From positions 1,010,569,441 through 1,010,633,440 of the forward strand of contig OX336389.2 in NCBI GenBank assembly GCA_946902985.2: a stretch of 64,000 nucleotides of DNA, read 5' to 3'. Source of the DNA: Meconema thalassinum (Eukaryota; Arthropoda; Insecta; Orthoptera; Tettigoniidae). The notes beneath the pieces were generated by a model. The model was not told where the DNA came from. It did not search any database and saw only the letters and a list, made by a program, of their open reading frames with translations. A program made the position numbers and the translations under genes. Below are positions 10,278 to 21,717 of the stretch, piece after piece (position 1 is the stretch's first letter; each line of letters begins with the position of its first letter).

Positions 10278-10320
10278 TAGTTGATTGTGTGAGCGCGTAA
10301 ATAACCGCCGCTTTACGGTT

Positions 10321-12936
10321 AGATAGATAGATTTTTATTAATTCCATTTGATCAAATACATGCATTCAATACATTTTTGATATAGGACACGTCAGAATTT
10401 ACATGCATAAAATAAAAGAACTAACAGGTATATATTACTAAGATTATAACTATTTATAACTTATTATAATAGCAAATCTTAATAGATACAATCTTATTGC
10501 ACAACTATTTACACCTCACTCTATTATCATAATATGAAAACTTAATTCTATAAATACAACAACATACAGCTAGGTATTAAAATTAAATTAAAAAAGTAAA
10601 ATATAGTTATAGATTCCATCACTCCTATACGCTAAAATATTCAACTACTGAGTAAAAACAATGGCACTGCAGATAAGCTTTCAACATTCTATCAAAGGTT
10701 TTTATTTTTGGGGCCAGTTTTATATACTGGGGTAGTTTATTGTATAATTTAACTCCAGTGTGAAAAGTTCCTTTTTGATATATGCTTGTGTGTGTGTGTG
10801 AAATATGAATGTTTTGATTTTGTCTTGTGTTATGCCTATGAACATCATTGTTTGTTTTAAGAAAAACATCTTTATTCATTAAATTCTTTTTAAAAAACAT
10901 AATACTTTCAAAGATATATATGCAGGGCAGTGGGAGAATGTTTAAATCTTTAAACAGAGGTCTACATGATTCTCTCGAGTTTACATTTGCCATAATTCTA
11001 ATCGCTCTCTTTTGTATCCTAAACGTGCTTAGTACATCTGGCGACATACCCCAAAATATGATCCCATATCTTAAGTATGAATGGAAATAAGCAAAATAAG
11101 TATTTCTTAATGTGTGCATGCTAGTGCAGGTTTTCAAAATACGTAACGCAAAGCACATCGAGTTCAGTTTAGTATTCAGATATTGTATATGTTTATTCCA
11201 TTTCAAGTCTTGTTGTATCCATAGTCCTAAAAACTTTGTTTCTGATTTATTTTCTATTTGATGACCATTTAATGTTATATTGGGCATCGCAGGATTCCTA
11301 TTCTGTATAGTGTGGAAATTTAGACATACTGTCTTTTTATTGTTTATTATGAGGCAATTATCTTGTGACCATTTGGTTAACTCTCCTGTAACGGAGTCAG
11401 CAGACTGCTGTATGACCTGTTTAGTTTCACCTTTTATTACGAGTGTTGTATCGTCCGCAAACAAAATTTCCTTATGTGAATGAACGTTCTGTGTTATATC
11501 ATTGATATATAGAAGAAAGAGTAGTGGGCCCAAAACCGATCCCTGGGGTACTCCAAATTCAATAATTCCCTCATTGGACAATGTTTCATTAAGTAATTTG
11601 GTTCCATCATCCTTGTGTCTCAAGCTTACTATTTGTTTACGCCTTGTTAAGTAAGACTCTATCCATTTATTAGCTAGACCTCTAACACCATATTGATTTA
11701 GTTTGGTAAGGAGGATTTTATGGTCAACTACATCAAATGCTTTCGATAAATCCAAGAATAGGCCAGTTACATGTTCCTTATTGTCAATTAATTTCAGTAT
11801 ACTATTACTACATTCGTAAATTGCTGTCTGTGTAGATTTTTCCGTTCTAAATCCATGTTGTGAGTTTGATAATATTTTATTTTTTTCTATGAAACTTATC
11901 AGTCTCTTATACATAATTTTTTCCACAATTTTTGCAATACCAGTTGGTAAGGTAATAGGACGATAGTTATCTAATTCATCTTTTGAACCGTTTTTGTGCA
12001 CTGGAATTACTTTTGATAACTTCAAAATATCCGGGTAAGTTCCTGAGAGAATTGAACTGTTTATTAAGTGCGTAAGTGGATTTATTATATTTTCGGCACA
12101 TTTCTTTAAAATTGCATCAGGGATGCCATCAATGCCAGCACAGAATTTATTTTTTAGCTCTTTTATAACTATTCTTACCTCTTCACTTGTGGCATGATTT
12201 ATAAATAAAGAATCACTGCATATATTTATTTTATTATTAGAATTTAGTGTATTTACCTGTGATTTATTTAATAATTTTTGCGGAATTTCCAGAAAATAGT
12301 CATTAAAAGTGTTTGCTATTTCCTCTGGATTATTAATCACTTTATTATTTCTGGTCAGTGTAATGTTCCTTTGTATTTTAGCATATTTTCCAGTTTCTTT
12401 CTTTATTACGGACCACATAGCCCTGTTTTTATTAGATGATTGGGAAATAAAATTATCATTATGCATTTTCTTTGCTAGTCTTATTACCTTATTTAATATG
12501 CTAGAGTATTTTTTGTAGTATAAATTGAATTCAGGTGTTGTGTGGTATTGTTTATATAATTTGTGTAGAAATTTCTTTCTTTGACATGAATTTATAATCC
12601 CTGTTGTTATCCAATTGCTAGTTTTGTTATTTTGAACAGTTCTTCGTTTAAAGGGGAATGCTATTTCAAAATAGTGTTTTAGGGTACTGTTAAATGCATT
12701 AAATTTATCATTTACATTTTCTAGTTCATAAATTTCTGACCATGTTTCCTTATTTAATAAGTCATTGAAATATGTAACATTTGCTTCAGTGAATGACCTG
12801 CACTTTGATTTTACTCCATTATCATTATTATTGATTACTTCGGATACTTCAAAACTCAGTATTTGTCCATGGTGGTCACTAAAACCCGGACAATAGACTT
12901 CTATTGAATGGTGATATTTATCTTTCTTTAGCGAGT
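10321..12936 (-). mobile_element. LINE nested in the BEL leader
   Basis: This minus-strand, 5'-truncated non-LTR retrotransposon ends in a (TCTA)n tail, seen as 'agatagatag' at 10321-10330. It begins within an endonuclease domain near 12930. It separates the BEL primer site from gag, so it arrived after the BEL element. I could not identify clear target-site duplications at its edges. Confidence 0.85.
10625..12920 (-). CDS. LINE endonuclease C-terminus and reverse transcriptase
   Basis: From the first ATG (12466) the frame gives 613 residues, but it reads open further upstream. It includes the end of an apurinic-type endonuclease (CPGFSDHHGQ, about 12880) and the linker IRLAKKMHND. The RT domains are in order: YRPITLPTGIAKIVEK, LFLDLSKAFDVVDH, FGVPQGSVLGPLLF and LFADDTTLV, followed by the thumb and a C-terminal RESCRPLFKDL region common in Jockey/CR1-type proteins. 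The enzyme nicks target DNA and reverse-transcribes its own RNA there. No internal stop is seen, but the missing endonuclease N terminus means the copy is 5'-truncated and presumably immobile. The clade is not certain. Confidence 0.9.
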
Positions 12937-12978
12937 CTTTCCATCTTCTTTATTCACGGGAGCCTTTTACTATGAATG

Positions 12979-12997
12979 AATCCTGTCACGGTCGCCA
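12979..12997 (-). promoter_or_regulatory. BEL primer binding site
   Basis: The plus-strand string 'aatcctgtcacggtcgcca' ends in CCA and lies five bases inside the 5' LTR. It matches, from memory, the 3' end of insect arginine tRNA. On the element's strand it begins TGGCGACCGTGACAGG, the primer site also known from mdg1/412-type elements. Confidence 0.85.
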
Positions 12998-13002
12998 TAA
13001 AA

Positions 13003-13185
13003 TGTTAGGTTCACTTCTTAATAAATCACATAGACTCCTCTAGAATGCATATTTTATTATTTGTTGTGGAAAGATTCTCAATTCACACGACACACACCAT
13101 ATTGTTTTGACACTGAACTTCACTGATATCAAAGACTATGTCAAAGATACTGCACCACACTCTTGTGCTTGCTGCCAACACAACA
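13003..13185 (-). repeat. BEL 5' LTR
   Basis: This is the upstream LTR of the minus-strand BEL element, 183 bp. It presumably carries the promoter for the genomic RNA. It is nearly identical to 4831-5013, which dates the insertion as recent. Confidence 0.95.
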
Positions 13186-13714
13186 CCATCTATCTAATCG
13201 TTGAACAGCCAAATCAAAATATACTGCCTGTTGGAAGGCAAAAATGACCCAGGTGGATAGATATATCTTGTTATGGGCTTGAGTACAGTTCACTGACTAG
13301 ACCCAGGCCTGCTCCTAAGAATTGGAATTATTTCTTCTTGTCGTTAAGCAACCTGTAATGCAATGGACAAAGTCAATTATATGGTTTACACAGTTCATCC
13401 AGCTGCATGGTGTGGTTATAATACTGTAATATGCAAATACCAGAACACATATATTATCCTACTTACAGGATGTGACAATTGTGGTTCACATATTTGCAGT
13501 ATGTTACTGCAAAATATTTAAACAACACATGACCTTCAGGCAAAAAGAATTGCCTCTGTGGTGGCAGGTCCCTCCTCAGAGAGTTCACCATCTCTTCGGG
13601 CCAAACTATTGTATTTGAAATGGTTGGGAAAAACGTTGATGTTGGCCAAAATTTCATGGAATATCTTAAGATGATTGGCTGTTCAAATAAAATAAAAAAT
13701 TATGAGAAAAGAAA
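13186..13714. other. Unassigned sequence right of BEL
   Basis: The stretch starts with the CCATC target duplication and should join 4741-4830 in the empty site. It is A/T-rich with only short frames. I recognise no gene, RNA or repeat in it. Confidence 0.5.
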
Positions 13715-15268
13715 TGTATGTTGTTTGAGTCTACAGTCTTTTGACTGGTTTGATGCATTTCTCCATGCCTCCCTGTCCTGAGCTAATCGTTTCATCTCTA
13801 CATAGCTACCACACCCTACATCCGAGGCAATCTGTTTAACATATTCTAACCTTGGTCTACCCCTACAGTTCTTGTGCTCGACCCTTCCTTCTAAACTAAC
13901 TTTTCTATTCCTGGGTGTCGTATTATATGTCCTACCAACCTATCTCTTCTCTTCATTAGCAATCGCCAGAAACATCCCTCCTCTCCCACTCAACTTAATA
14001 CCTCTTCATTTGCAACCCTGTCCACCCATCTGATATTCATTAATCTCCTGTAACACCTACACTTCAAACGCTTCAATTCTTCTCTTATCTACTGCTCCAT
14101 CAGTCCATGTTTCACTTCCATAGAGTGCCACGCTCCAGACAAAGACTTTCAAAAATTACTCCCTAATACCTAAATCTATATTCGATGTCAACAAATTCCT
14201 TTTCTGTAGAAATACTATCCTTGCCTGTGGTAACCAACTATTTATATCGTCTTTGCTTCGTCATCACTGGTTATTTTGCTTTCTAAGTAACAGAAGTCTC
14301 CTACTTACGTCAGCTTTTCACCAGCCAATTTGACGTCTATAGGGGTTTCCGATTTATTTCGGATGCATTCCAACATTTTTGTTTTACGTTAATTGATTTT
14401 CATCATGAATTCTATCCTCAAGACAGAATCCATACCATTTAAAAACTCATTCAAATCCTCTGGTGTGTCGGCTAAGATGACTATGTCATCAGCAAATCTC
14501 AGAGTTGAAATTATTTCTCCTTAAAGCTTTACTACTACTTGGAATTTTTCTCCAATTTCCTTCATTGCTTGTTCAATGTATAGATTGAAAAGTATGGGTG
14601 ATAAGTTGCAGCCTTGCCATACACCTTTCTGAATACCAGCTTCTCTCTCATATCCTTCGGCTCGAATAACTGCTGTCTGGTTTCTGTATGGATTGTAGAG
14701 CACCCTCCTATCCCTGTACTTTATTCCAGTTGTTTTCAAAATGTCTAACAACTTGCTCCATTCAACTTAGTCAAAAGCCTTTTCTAAGTCTACAAATGCC
14801 ATGAACATTCTCTTATCCTTTCTTATTCTACCTTCCAAAATCAGCCTAATTCTTAGTATAGCTACCTCTGTTCATAAGTTTCTCCTGAAGCCAAACTGGT
14901 CTTGACCCAACTCCGTTTCTGTCTTTCCACCCTCTTGTAAATTATTCTAGTCAGTATATTTGAAGCATGAGTGATCATGCTGATTGTACAGTAATCTTCA
15001 CATCTGTCAGCTCCTGTTTTCGTCGGTATAGGTATGATAACAGTCTTCCTGAAATCTGAGAGTACCTCACCTGTCTCATAAATTCTACACACCAAGTGAA
15101 ATAACCTGATCAGACCTTCATCACCTATGCAGCGTAGCAACTCAATCGGTATATCATTATATGCCTGGTGCTTTGTTCCTGCTTAAGTCTTCCAATGCTT
15201 TATCAAATTCTGATCCCAATATTAAATCTCCTTCCTCATGAATTTCCTCTTCCCTTTCCATTACAAAT
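13715..15268 (-). mobile_element. RTE-like LINE, copy A, 5'-truncated
   Basis: This is a minus-strand fragment of the LINE type often mislabelled 'craniofacial development protein 2-like'. Pieces of RT are readable in broken frames: APGI region near 15170, MLRCIGDEGLIRLFHLVCRI (15140-15080), a KAFD block near 14790, QGCNLSPILFNLYIEQAMKE (14640-14570), FADDIVILAD near 14480, and the C-terminal LVGHI region near 13950. Its 3' end is near 13715 and its 5' end near 15268. It aligns over its whole length with the plus-strand copy B at 47040-48505. Both carry the same TAA just before the catalytic FADD segment. Confidence 0.85.
14521..14751 (-). pseudogene. RTE-like RT palm fragment
   Basis: This is the longest clean piece of copy A. 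It encodes RDRRVLYNPYRNQTAVIRAE, then GIQKGVWQGCNLSPILFNLY, the RT palm motif B region, and ends VVVKL followed by TAA (14521-14523). After the stop the frame continues GEIISTLRFADDIVILAD, including the catalytic aspartates. The identical stop is present in copy B at about 47714. It is inactive in this form. Confidence 0.8.
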
Positions 15269-16950
15269 GTATAGGATATTTGTATTAAAATCATTTCTCA
15301 AAATTTTAAAAATTGATAATTTTGGTGAATTGAGTCGAAATGTTGCTGGGTAAAAGGAGACTGTTAATAATAGGTTAGATTTGTCAGGAAAGAGATGGTG
15401 CATGTTGAGGGGGTAAATTAATGGGGGGATGTTAATTGGGTGTTGGAAAGGTGATGCAATTTGGATTATAGAGGAGAAAAAGATGGATATGGAAAGAGTT
15501 TTATGAATAGTAAGTGATGGGTGGTGCTAGGTGTGTGAGTATGTAAGTTAACTTTTGTAAATTTTAATTTTCAAAATTGTTGTTTTAGTTTTAAATTTGT
15601 TTTATATTGCATCGTTTTTAAGGGGAAAGGAAAAAGAAAGAAGGGAAGATAAAAGACAATAGAATGAAAGACAACAATATTATGTAGCGATGGAACGATG
15701 ATGACTATGACAGGCAATTAGAAGAAACTAAGATTGAGGGGAAGAGAAAGGAGATAAAAGAAAGAGGAAAGGAAAAAGAAATAATGATCTTAGTTTGATG
15801 CTGAAGTGGAGGTGGTGATAAAGGAAAGAGAAACCTGAGAGGAAATAAAATACCAGAGAAAGTGATAGGTGATGAATTTAATCAGGGGCTGGTAGGAGAT
15901 TCATTGAGTGATAGATGCACAGTTGGTGCATGTGAGGGTGCGGAGAGGGTGCTCGAACTGTGGCTAGACGAAAGGATTTGCTTTCTCAGTAATTTGAAAT
16001 GGGGACATAAGGTGAAGCGATGAGCCGTTTAATGATAGATTTGGAGTGTGAGATTTTTCGGGTCTCTAATGGGTTCATTGGCTCTTTTGTCTGGTTGGAA
16101 GAGTATAGTTTGAATCTTTGCTGGGATGAGGCGAAGATACCATCGGTCACTCCATCCAGATAACATTGGATGTGCTTATTTATAAAGAGAGATTCGAGGT
16201 TAGAGAGCAACTATTACAGTGTTGTCAGCAAACTGAAGTAATTGTTAAGGTGGTTGGTGTTTGTTGGTTACAAATAAAATTTAAGAGTAGTGAGGATGAA
16301 TCCGTATGGCATACCTTGATTTACAGAAATAAGGTGAGAGAATTGATTGTTGATAGCTATCCTGGCAGTGTGATTATGTATGAAGTTGTTGATAAAATAC
16401 ATATGGAGGAGGTGAAAGTAGGTAAGTTTAAGGAGTAATGAAACGTGATAGATAGTATCAAATGCGTTCTTAAAATTAAAGACGATGAGGTAAATGGAGT
16501 ATGACAACTGAAGTCATTGGAGATAAGAGAAAAGAGATGCAATAGATGATCCTGTGTATTGTTGTGGTAGTAGCCAGTTCGAAGCAAAAAATTGTAGAGT
16601 TTAGTCAGGTCGGTAAAGAAGATAGGAGGGGCCTCTTATGATGACGATATCCGATTTTATGTGGCCCTGAAGCTGTTTTGGAGGTGCGAGACAGGGCTAT
16701 ATGTATTTCTATCACCAGATGGGCTCATCAAATGGTTGTGTAGGAAGTCATGATGTGTTTATGGCTGACGATAAGGTCGATGGTAAACAGTTTTGATGAT
16801 GTAATCGTCATTATTATCAAGGTTGAGATCTGTGAGTATGCCGAGTTTGGATTGGATATCTGGTGGCACTATATTATTGTGGATGATAGGACATAATGGC
16901 TGAAGACCTTGCTGTTCCACCCCTTTATTTAACAATCATCATCATCATCA
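15269..16950 (-). mobile_element. 3' part of an old, fragmented LINE
   Basis: The stretch is A/G-rich on the plus strand and has few open frames. One of them (16268-16507, minus) reads as a decayed RT. I infer that it is the 3' part of a minus-strand LINE whose endonuclease is at 32949-33836 and whose ORF1 pieces are at 35306-35964 and about 37349. The parts lie in the right order on one strand, separated by identified insertions. The 3' boundary near 15269 is uncertain. Confidence 0.5.
16268..16507 (-). pseudogene. Decayed LINE reverse transcriptase fragment
   Basis: The frame reads LIVFNFKNAFDTIYHVSLLL and later INQ-type residues with NQGMPYGFILTTLKF. These match the RT motif A (DFSKAFDTV) and motif B (RQGVPQGSVLSPLLF) patterns at the right spacing. 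In motif A the catalytic D is replaced by N. It is clearly a dead remnant; the assignment rests on the pair of motifs. Confidence 0.6.
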
Positions 16951-16951
16951 G

Positions 16952-17208
16952 GTCTGGCTCTGTGGCTAAATGGTTAGCGCGCTAGGCTTTGGCCCAAAGT
17001 GCCCCGGGTTCGATTCCCGGCCGAGCCGTCAGGGATTTTAATCTTCTGAGGTTATTTCCCGTGGCTTGGGGACTGGGTGTATTTGCCATTTTCATCATCA
17101 CTTCATCCTTATTACGACGCGCAGGTCGCCCACGGGCGTCACCTAGAAAGACCTGCACTAGGCCTCTCCGGAGGCCACACAATCATTATATTATCATCAT
17201 CATAAGAG
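16952..17208 (+). mobile_element. tRNA-derived SINE (third family)
   Basis: The head (about 16955-17030) is strongly tRNA-like. Acceptor strands GGCTC and GAGCC face each other, an A box lies in 'gtggctaaatggttagcgc' and a B box is 'ggttcgattcc'. A short body and an ATT/ATC-rich tail follow. The left flank is also an (ATC)n run, so the target duplication cannot be delimited. It is not called as a tRNA gene because the body and tail belong to the same transposed unit. Confidence 0.8.
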
Positions 17209-17221
17209 GATAATGTCGATT

Positions 17222-17640
17222 GGAGTTCTTTCTAGTAAGTTGGTGTTATTTCCTCCAAAATTTGAATAGCGAAGCCTTTAATTAATACTTTTATTGCAGC
17301 CAATAGCCATTACTGAAAATACATCAAAAGCTAATATAGATAATTCTTCAAGTTACCAATGTAATTGGTACAATTCCCTGCAAAGTTGTTTTATCGATGT
17401 AGTCCTCTTTGTACACACCAAGGAGTGATATCTGTCCCATTCTTTTTTGCGCCATTCACATTTGCAGTCTATGGTCGGCTCATGAAATTTCTTGTTGTGC
17501 ATACTTTATAGTGAAAGCCATGCACCGTGAGACTTGTAATTGTGCGACTTAGCTCATAGTTGCTACCTTCCATTCATTGGATGTCATAGCCTCTGTGACA
17601 TAGAAATCTGAAAAGATATATTCCTTCTTTTCCCGTAACT
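17222..17640 (-). mobile_element. LINE 3'-end fragment related to 52583-53239
   Basis: The block 'aatacttttattgcag' followed by 'ccaatagccatta' (about 17290-17330) matches 52586-52615, the 3' end of the twin-primed LINE. Further right, decayed coding similarity to the C-terminal zinc-like region (around 17470-17530) can be followed. It is heavily mutated and contains no usable frame. Confidence 0.6.
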
Positions 17641-17644
17641 CCTA

Positions 17645-19315
17645 CGGAGACTTTAGGATCTTAGATGTGAAGGAAAAGGAGAAATGAGTAGTGTTTTGGA
17701 TAATTCAGGAAAACTCATTGTAAATGCCTAAGAAGCACTGGGAAGATGGCAAGAACGCTTCAAAAATTTGCTAAACGTAAAGGGATACTTATCTGGCACA
17801 TGCACAAGGAGAATGAGATTGGGTCCAGGATCATGGTTGAGGGAGAAGAGAGGGTGGTAAATAAACTACTATGTCACAAAGCGGCAGGGGTAGATGAAAT
17901 TCGGGCAGAAATGGGAAAGCAGGGATGAAATGGTTGCATAGGATAATCGAATTTACATGGGATTTAGAAAAGGTATCCACTGACTGAACAAAAGCAGTAG
18001 GCCTAATCAACCCAATTTATAAGCAAGGTGACAGAAATTATTACAACAATTATAGAGGCATTTCTTTGATATGTGTCACAGGTAAAGTGTAGTCTTGCAT
18101 TGTAGAAAGGAAAGTTCGATCATTGGCCGAGAGTAAGATGGATGAAAACCAGTGTGGCATTACACCACAATGAAGATGTCAGGATCAAATTTTTATTGTG
18201 TGCCAAGTTATTGAGAAATACTACGAGAGGGATAGATAGACATTTGTGTTTCAGGGATGTAGAGAAGGTATACGATAGAGTATCAAGGGAAAATATGCTG
18301 AACATCCTGAGGGATTATGGTATCGAGGGAAGGCTGTTACAGGCAATCAAAAGTAATTTTGATCATCAGGTTGCAGTGAGAGTTGATGGTAGGATGAGTT
18401 CTTGGTTTAAAGTTGTAACAGGAGTCCGGCAAGGATGTAATCTCTCTTCACTACTGTTTATTTTATATATGGACCATTTGCTGAAGGGCATAAGCTGGCT
18501 AGGTGGGATTCAATTAGATGGAAACCAGGTAAGCAGTCTGGCTTATGCTGTTGACCTAGTTGCAATGACAGGCTCCGTTGAAAGCTTACAAGCCAACATT
18601 GTTAGAAATTGATCAGAAATGTAGGGAATATGGTATGATGGTATGAAATTCAGCATTTCAAAAACGAATGTTATATCGGTAGGGAAGGAACACAAGAAAA
18701 TAGATTGACAGGTAGGAGGAACTAAACTGGAGCAGGTGGACCAGTTAAGTACTTAGGTTGTGTAATCTTTCTGGATGATAGTATGAGGAAAAAATAGAAT
18801 CGAGGAGCAGAATTACCAATGCAGTGAGTTCTTGGCTGCGATCTACAATATTCTGCAAGAAAGAAGTTAGTGTTGCGACAAAACTCTCTCTACATCACCC
18901 AGTATTTAGATCGACCTTGCAATGTAGAAGTGAGAGCTGGACAGAATCAGGATATATGATACATTAGGGTAGCTCAAATGATTGCTGGGACAATTAGATG
19001 GGAGCAATGGAAGGAGAGTACTAGTAATAAAGAGATAAAGGCTAAGTAGATATGAACACGCTAGATGAAGATCTTTGTATGAGCCAACTCAGATGGTGAA
19101 GCCATATGAAGAGAGTAAGGAAAGAGAGACTACCTAAGAGATTAATGAGTTCAGCTGTAGAAGGTGAGAGAAACAGGGGTAGACCTAGCAGGTGATAGAT
19201 GGATTCAGTGTTGGACGATTTCAAAGTGAGAGGTGACTTGTACGCAAACAGAGACTTGCAGACTAGACTGTGCGCTGAAAGGCAAAACAGTCAAATGAAA
19301 ATATATTTATGTATA
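17645..19315 (+). mobile_element. RTE-like LINE fragment
   Basis: This plus-strand, 5'-truncated LINE has readable RT blocks in shifting frames. They include the KAAGVDEIRAEM segment near 17885, a PTDWTKA-like block near 17980, 'YNNYRGISLI' near 18050, and the palm at 18240-18560. Its last 330 bp match 1-345 of the window. Multiple stops and frameshifts make it inactive. Confidence 0.8.
18142..18612 (+). pseudogene. RTE-like RT palm with mutated catalytic site
   Basis: The frame contains RHLCFRDVEKVYDRVSRENM (RT motif A region), then VRQGCNLSSLLFILYMDHLL (motif B), then SSLAYAVDLVAMTG. In the last segment the expected YADD/FADD catalytic pair reads YAVD, so one catalytic aspartate has been lost. 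The frame is interrupted both up- and downstream of the cited range. A dead reverse transcriptase fragment. Confidence 0.8.
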
Positions 19316-19715
19316 CATGTAGGCTTTAGATAATGCAGTTGAGTGCAGGTGTTTTGCCGTGAGAGTCATTGGTAGGCTTGGAGATGAGATTAACTTGGGT
19401 GAGTGTGTGATGGTGTAGACGTAAGCAATAGCAGTCTTGAGTGTGAATAAACGAATGGTGACACGTTTGAGGTAGTGATAACAAGCATTGTGCCTTGATT
19501 TGCATAGGTGGTCATGAAGGTGTGAAGGGAGTTAGCAGTATGTGATGCTTGCTGGATAATATCTAATAATAGCATTGCATAGGTGATCACTGTCTCTAAA
19601 ATATGTAGTATGGGGTTGCTGTAATGGGTTTGTCAACAACATAGGAGTGTTAGGCTTGTCAATTATTTTGGAGAGAGTTGGAGGGAGATTCCTGTTTGGA
19701 GTGGACAGTGTAATT
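19316..19715 (-). mobile_element. Piece of the old LINE left of copia
   Basis: This T/G-rich stretch has no clear open frame. It ends with TAATT (19711-19715), the copia target site. In the empty site it joins 32949 onwards, which encodes LINE endonuclease, so it should be the part between endonuclease and RT. This is an inference from position. Confidence 0.4.
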
Positions 19716-19935
19716 TGTCATAAAATAATTAGCAAAAAAGGTTTACTAAATACAGTCCTAAACTCCAAATTGATGGGAGAAGAAACAAACACCGACATCC
19801 ATTGGTCACAACCGGAAACAGACAGTTATATTCAAAAAGTACACTTGACTTGTGTGGTATACAAAAACAAAAGAACACTGAGAAATACAAAAACAAAAGA
19901 AACACACTATGAGAATTTGTGAATGCAAACTCACA
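19716..19935 (-). repeat. Copia 3' LTR
   Basis: This 220-bp LTR is paired with 32724-32943. Differences noted are 'gacatcc' against 'gacgtcc', 'cacttgac' against 'cacatgac' and 'tgagaat' against 'tgaaaat'. Confidence 0.94.
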
Positions 19936-19945
19936 CTTCTCCCCA
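19936..19945 (-). promoter_or_regulatory. Copia polypurine tract
   Basis: The minus strand reads 'ggggagaag' directly upstream of the 3' LTR, the expected plus-strand primer. Confidence 0.7.
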
Positions 19946-20028
19946 TTCACAAATTGCAAAAAAAAAAACTTAAAACAAAAAAAAACAAAAACATAACTAG
20001 CCTTACACTAACAACTAACATTTGTACA

Positions 20029-20385
20029 TCAATCCTTGTATGGTAACAATCCCAATTGAGGGTAGATTTTACATAATTTTATCCTTGGTAACACCTTGGT
20101 AAATATATCAGCAAGGTTTGATTCTCTGTTGACATATTCAAATGCTATCTCACCCTCTTGCACACTCTCTCGTAAGTAGTATAAATCTAACAGAAGTTGT
20201 TTAGTTTTCTCTGACACTATTGGGTTTTTTGATAGTGAAATGGCTCCTTGGTTGTCAGCAAAAACAGCACAGGGCTTGTCGACAAAAGTTGACTGTCTTA
20301 TCTCTTTAAACAAATTGCACATCCATTTCACCTCATCTACCACATCCGCCATTGATACGTATTCAGCTGCCCCAGTTGATCGTAC
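20029..20385 (-). pseudogene. Copia RNase H, 3' part
   Basis: The frame begins at the gypsy insertion point with RSTGAAEYVSMADVVDEVKW and continues to CAVFADNQGAISLSKNP, LLLDLYYLRESVQEG and NLADIFTKVLPR. These are the RNase H motifs of copia (DNQGA, the LRE block and ADIFTK). Its 5' half is at 28547-29669 on the other side of the gypsy element. Joining at the GTAC duplication gives one continuous reading. RNase H removes the RNA strand during reverse transcription. Confidence 0.92.
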
Positions 20386-21717
20386 TGTAATGGTAATTTA
20401 GTGCCCCATGTTGGTAGCGACAAATGTAATGGTTTCGCTAGCCCACACTGTTGGGAGAGAAATGTAACTGTTTACCTTTGCCTAAGCTATGTTGTTTTAA
20501 TGGGCGCCAAGACCTCAATGCAATGTTGAAATCTAAATTTGTATTTAACAACGTCTAGCTCTGGCAGAACACATTCAAGACTCTATTCACTCAGATCGTG
20601 GTATGATTTGATCATTAACCCAACAAACAATTGTATCAGGAGAAGGAATTGGTCTATATCTAATGCTACCTACTGAAAGCAAAGATTGCATTGTAAAAGA
20701 AATGAATTTATTATATAAAACAAGTATAGCAAAATTAATAATAATAATAAGTTTAAAATTTAAATTGGAGCGTTGTGATTTGAATATTACCGATAGAAAA
20801 TTACGTGAAAACGGAGTCTGATAAATTGATTTTACTCTTATTTCCAAGCTATGAAGTTACTGAAATATGAAATATAAAACAAAGAAAATGAGAGATTGCG
20901 TATTTCTGCGTCATGTGCGCTTACCATTGGAAATTGCCAAAGCATCTCCCTCGTTCTTGATGATGCTGTGTGCTTCCCACAGTCTCCTGGACGTCGTCAT
21001 CTCCGTCGAAATTTGATGATATCCTGGTAGATTATATAATTCTATGGTCCGTACCTCGGACCCAAACACTCGTACAACCAAGTTTTACAAAAGTTCGTCG
21101 CTAACTCCACGGAACATCGGAGCGATTCCCGCGTATATCCACACTCGGCAAGAACTACACAGATTGTTCTCGTTCCACGGCGCGTCGAACGATATATCCA
21201 CACGTTGGCTCCCCCACCATGGTACCGACATCTAGCTTACGTCGTCTCCCGTGATTGGCTGCACCCTACGCGCTAGATCCCCACTCCTTCCTCATTACAC
21301 TCCGCGGGAGGGAGAAGTCGATTTCCGTTTCGACAATTCGCCTTTTCTAGACCTTGCGTAATACTTCTCGACAAGATTCAGCGTGTACTTGAAATCCCAG
21401 TGAGTCATCTCTCTCAAATACCCTAACTGACAAAAACTCCGTAAAATTCCGTAATCAGATAATTTTCTATGATATCGTCGTTCGTAATAATTTGCTTGAT
21501 AGCGTTTTCTAAGACATAGAAAACCTATCTGAATGCTAATAATTTTTATAAAATGCTCCGAAAATACCTTAATAATAATTATAATAAATTAATAATAATA
21601 ATAATAAATTAACATGAAAAATTATCTTGGCTGAACAATTTGCCGCGTAAATAAATATAGAATGGCTTCCTACTGACTTATGCCAGTTGCATAAAACCCC
21701 ACGAAAAATACGTTACA
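20386..21717 (-). repeat. Gypsy 3' LTR
   Basis: This 1332-bp LTR begins TGTAATGG and ends CGTTACA. Short frames inside it are repeated exactly in the other LTR and are not considered genes. Runs of (AAT)n lie near 21575-21610. Confidence 0.94.

Larger units (their letters stand above)
4831..13185 (-). mobile_element. Complete BEL/Pao LTR retrotransposon with nested LINE
   Basis: Two 183-bp LTRs (4831-5013 and 13003-13185) begin TGTTAGG and end AACACAACA and differ at one site that I can find. The 5-bp CCATC flanks the whole unit (4826-4830 and 13186-13190), as expected for BEL. On the minus strand the order is 5' LTR, primer site, gag, protease, RT, RNase H, integrase, purine tract, 3' LTR. 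A LINE (about 10321-12936) sits in the leader between the primer site and gag. The insertion is young by LTR identity, but the gag-pol frame is now broken and the leader is interrupted. Confidence 0.95.

Noticed and set aside
10290..12960. Target-site duplication for the LINE in the BEL leader
   Set aside because: 'ctttacgg' on the left and 'ctttagcg' on the right are similar but not convincing, so no TSD is claimed.
16955..17030. Possible tRNA gene
   Set aside because: It has A and B boxes and an acceptor-like stem, but is fused to a SINE body and tail and flanked by (ATC)n; treated as the SINE head. The same holds for 2199-2275.
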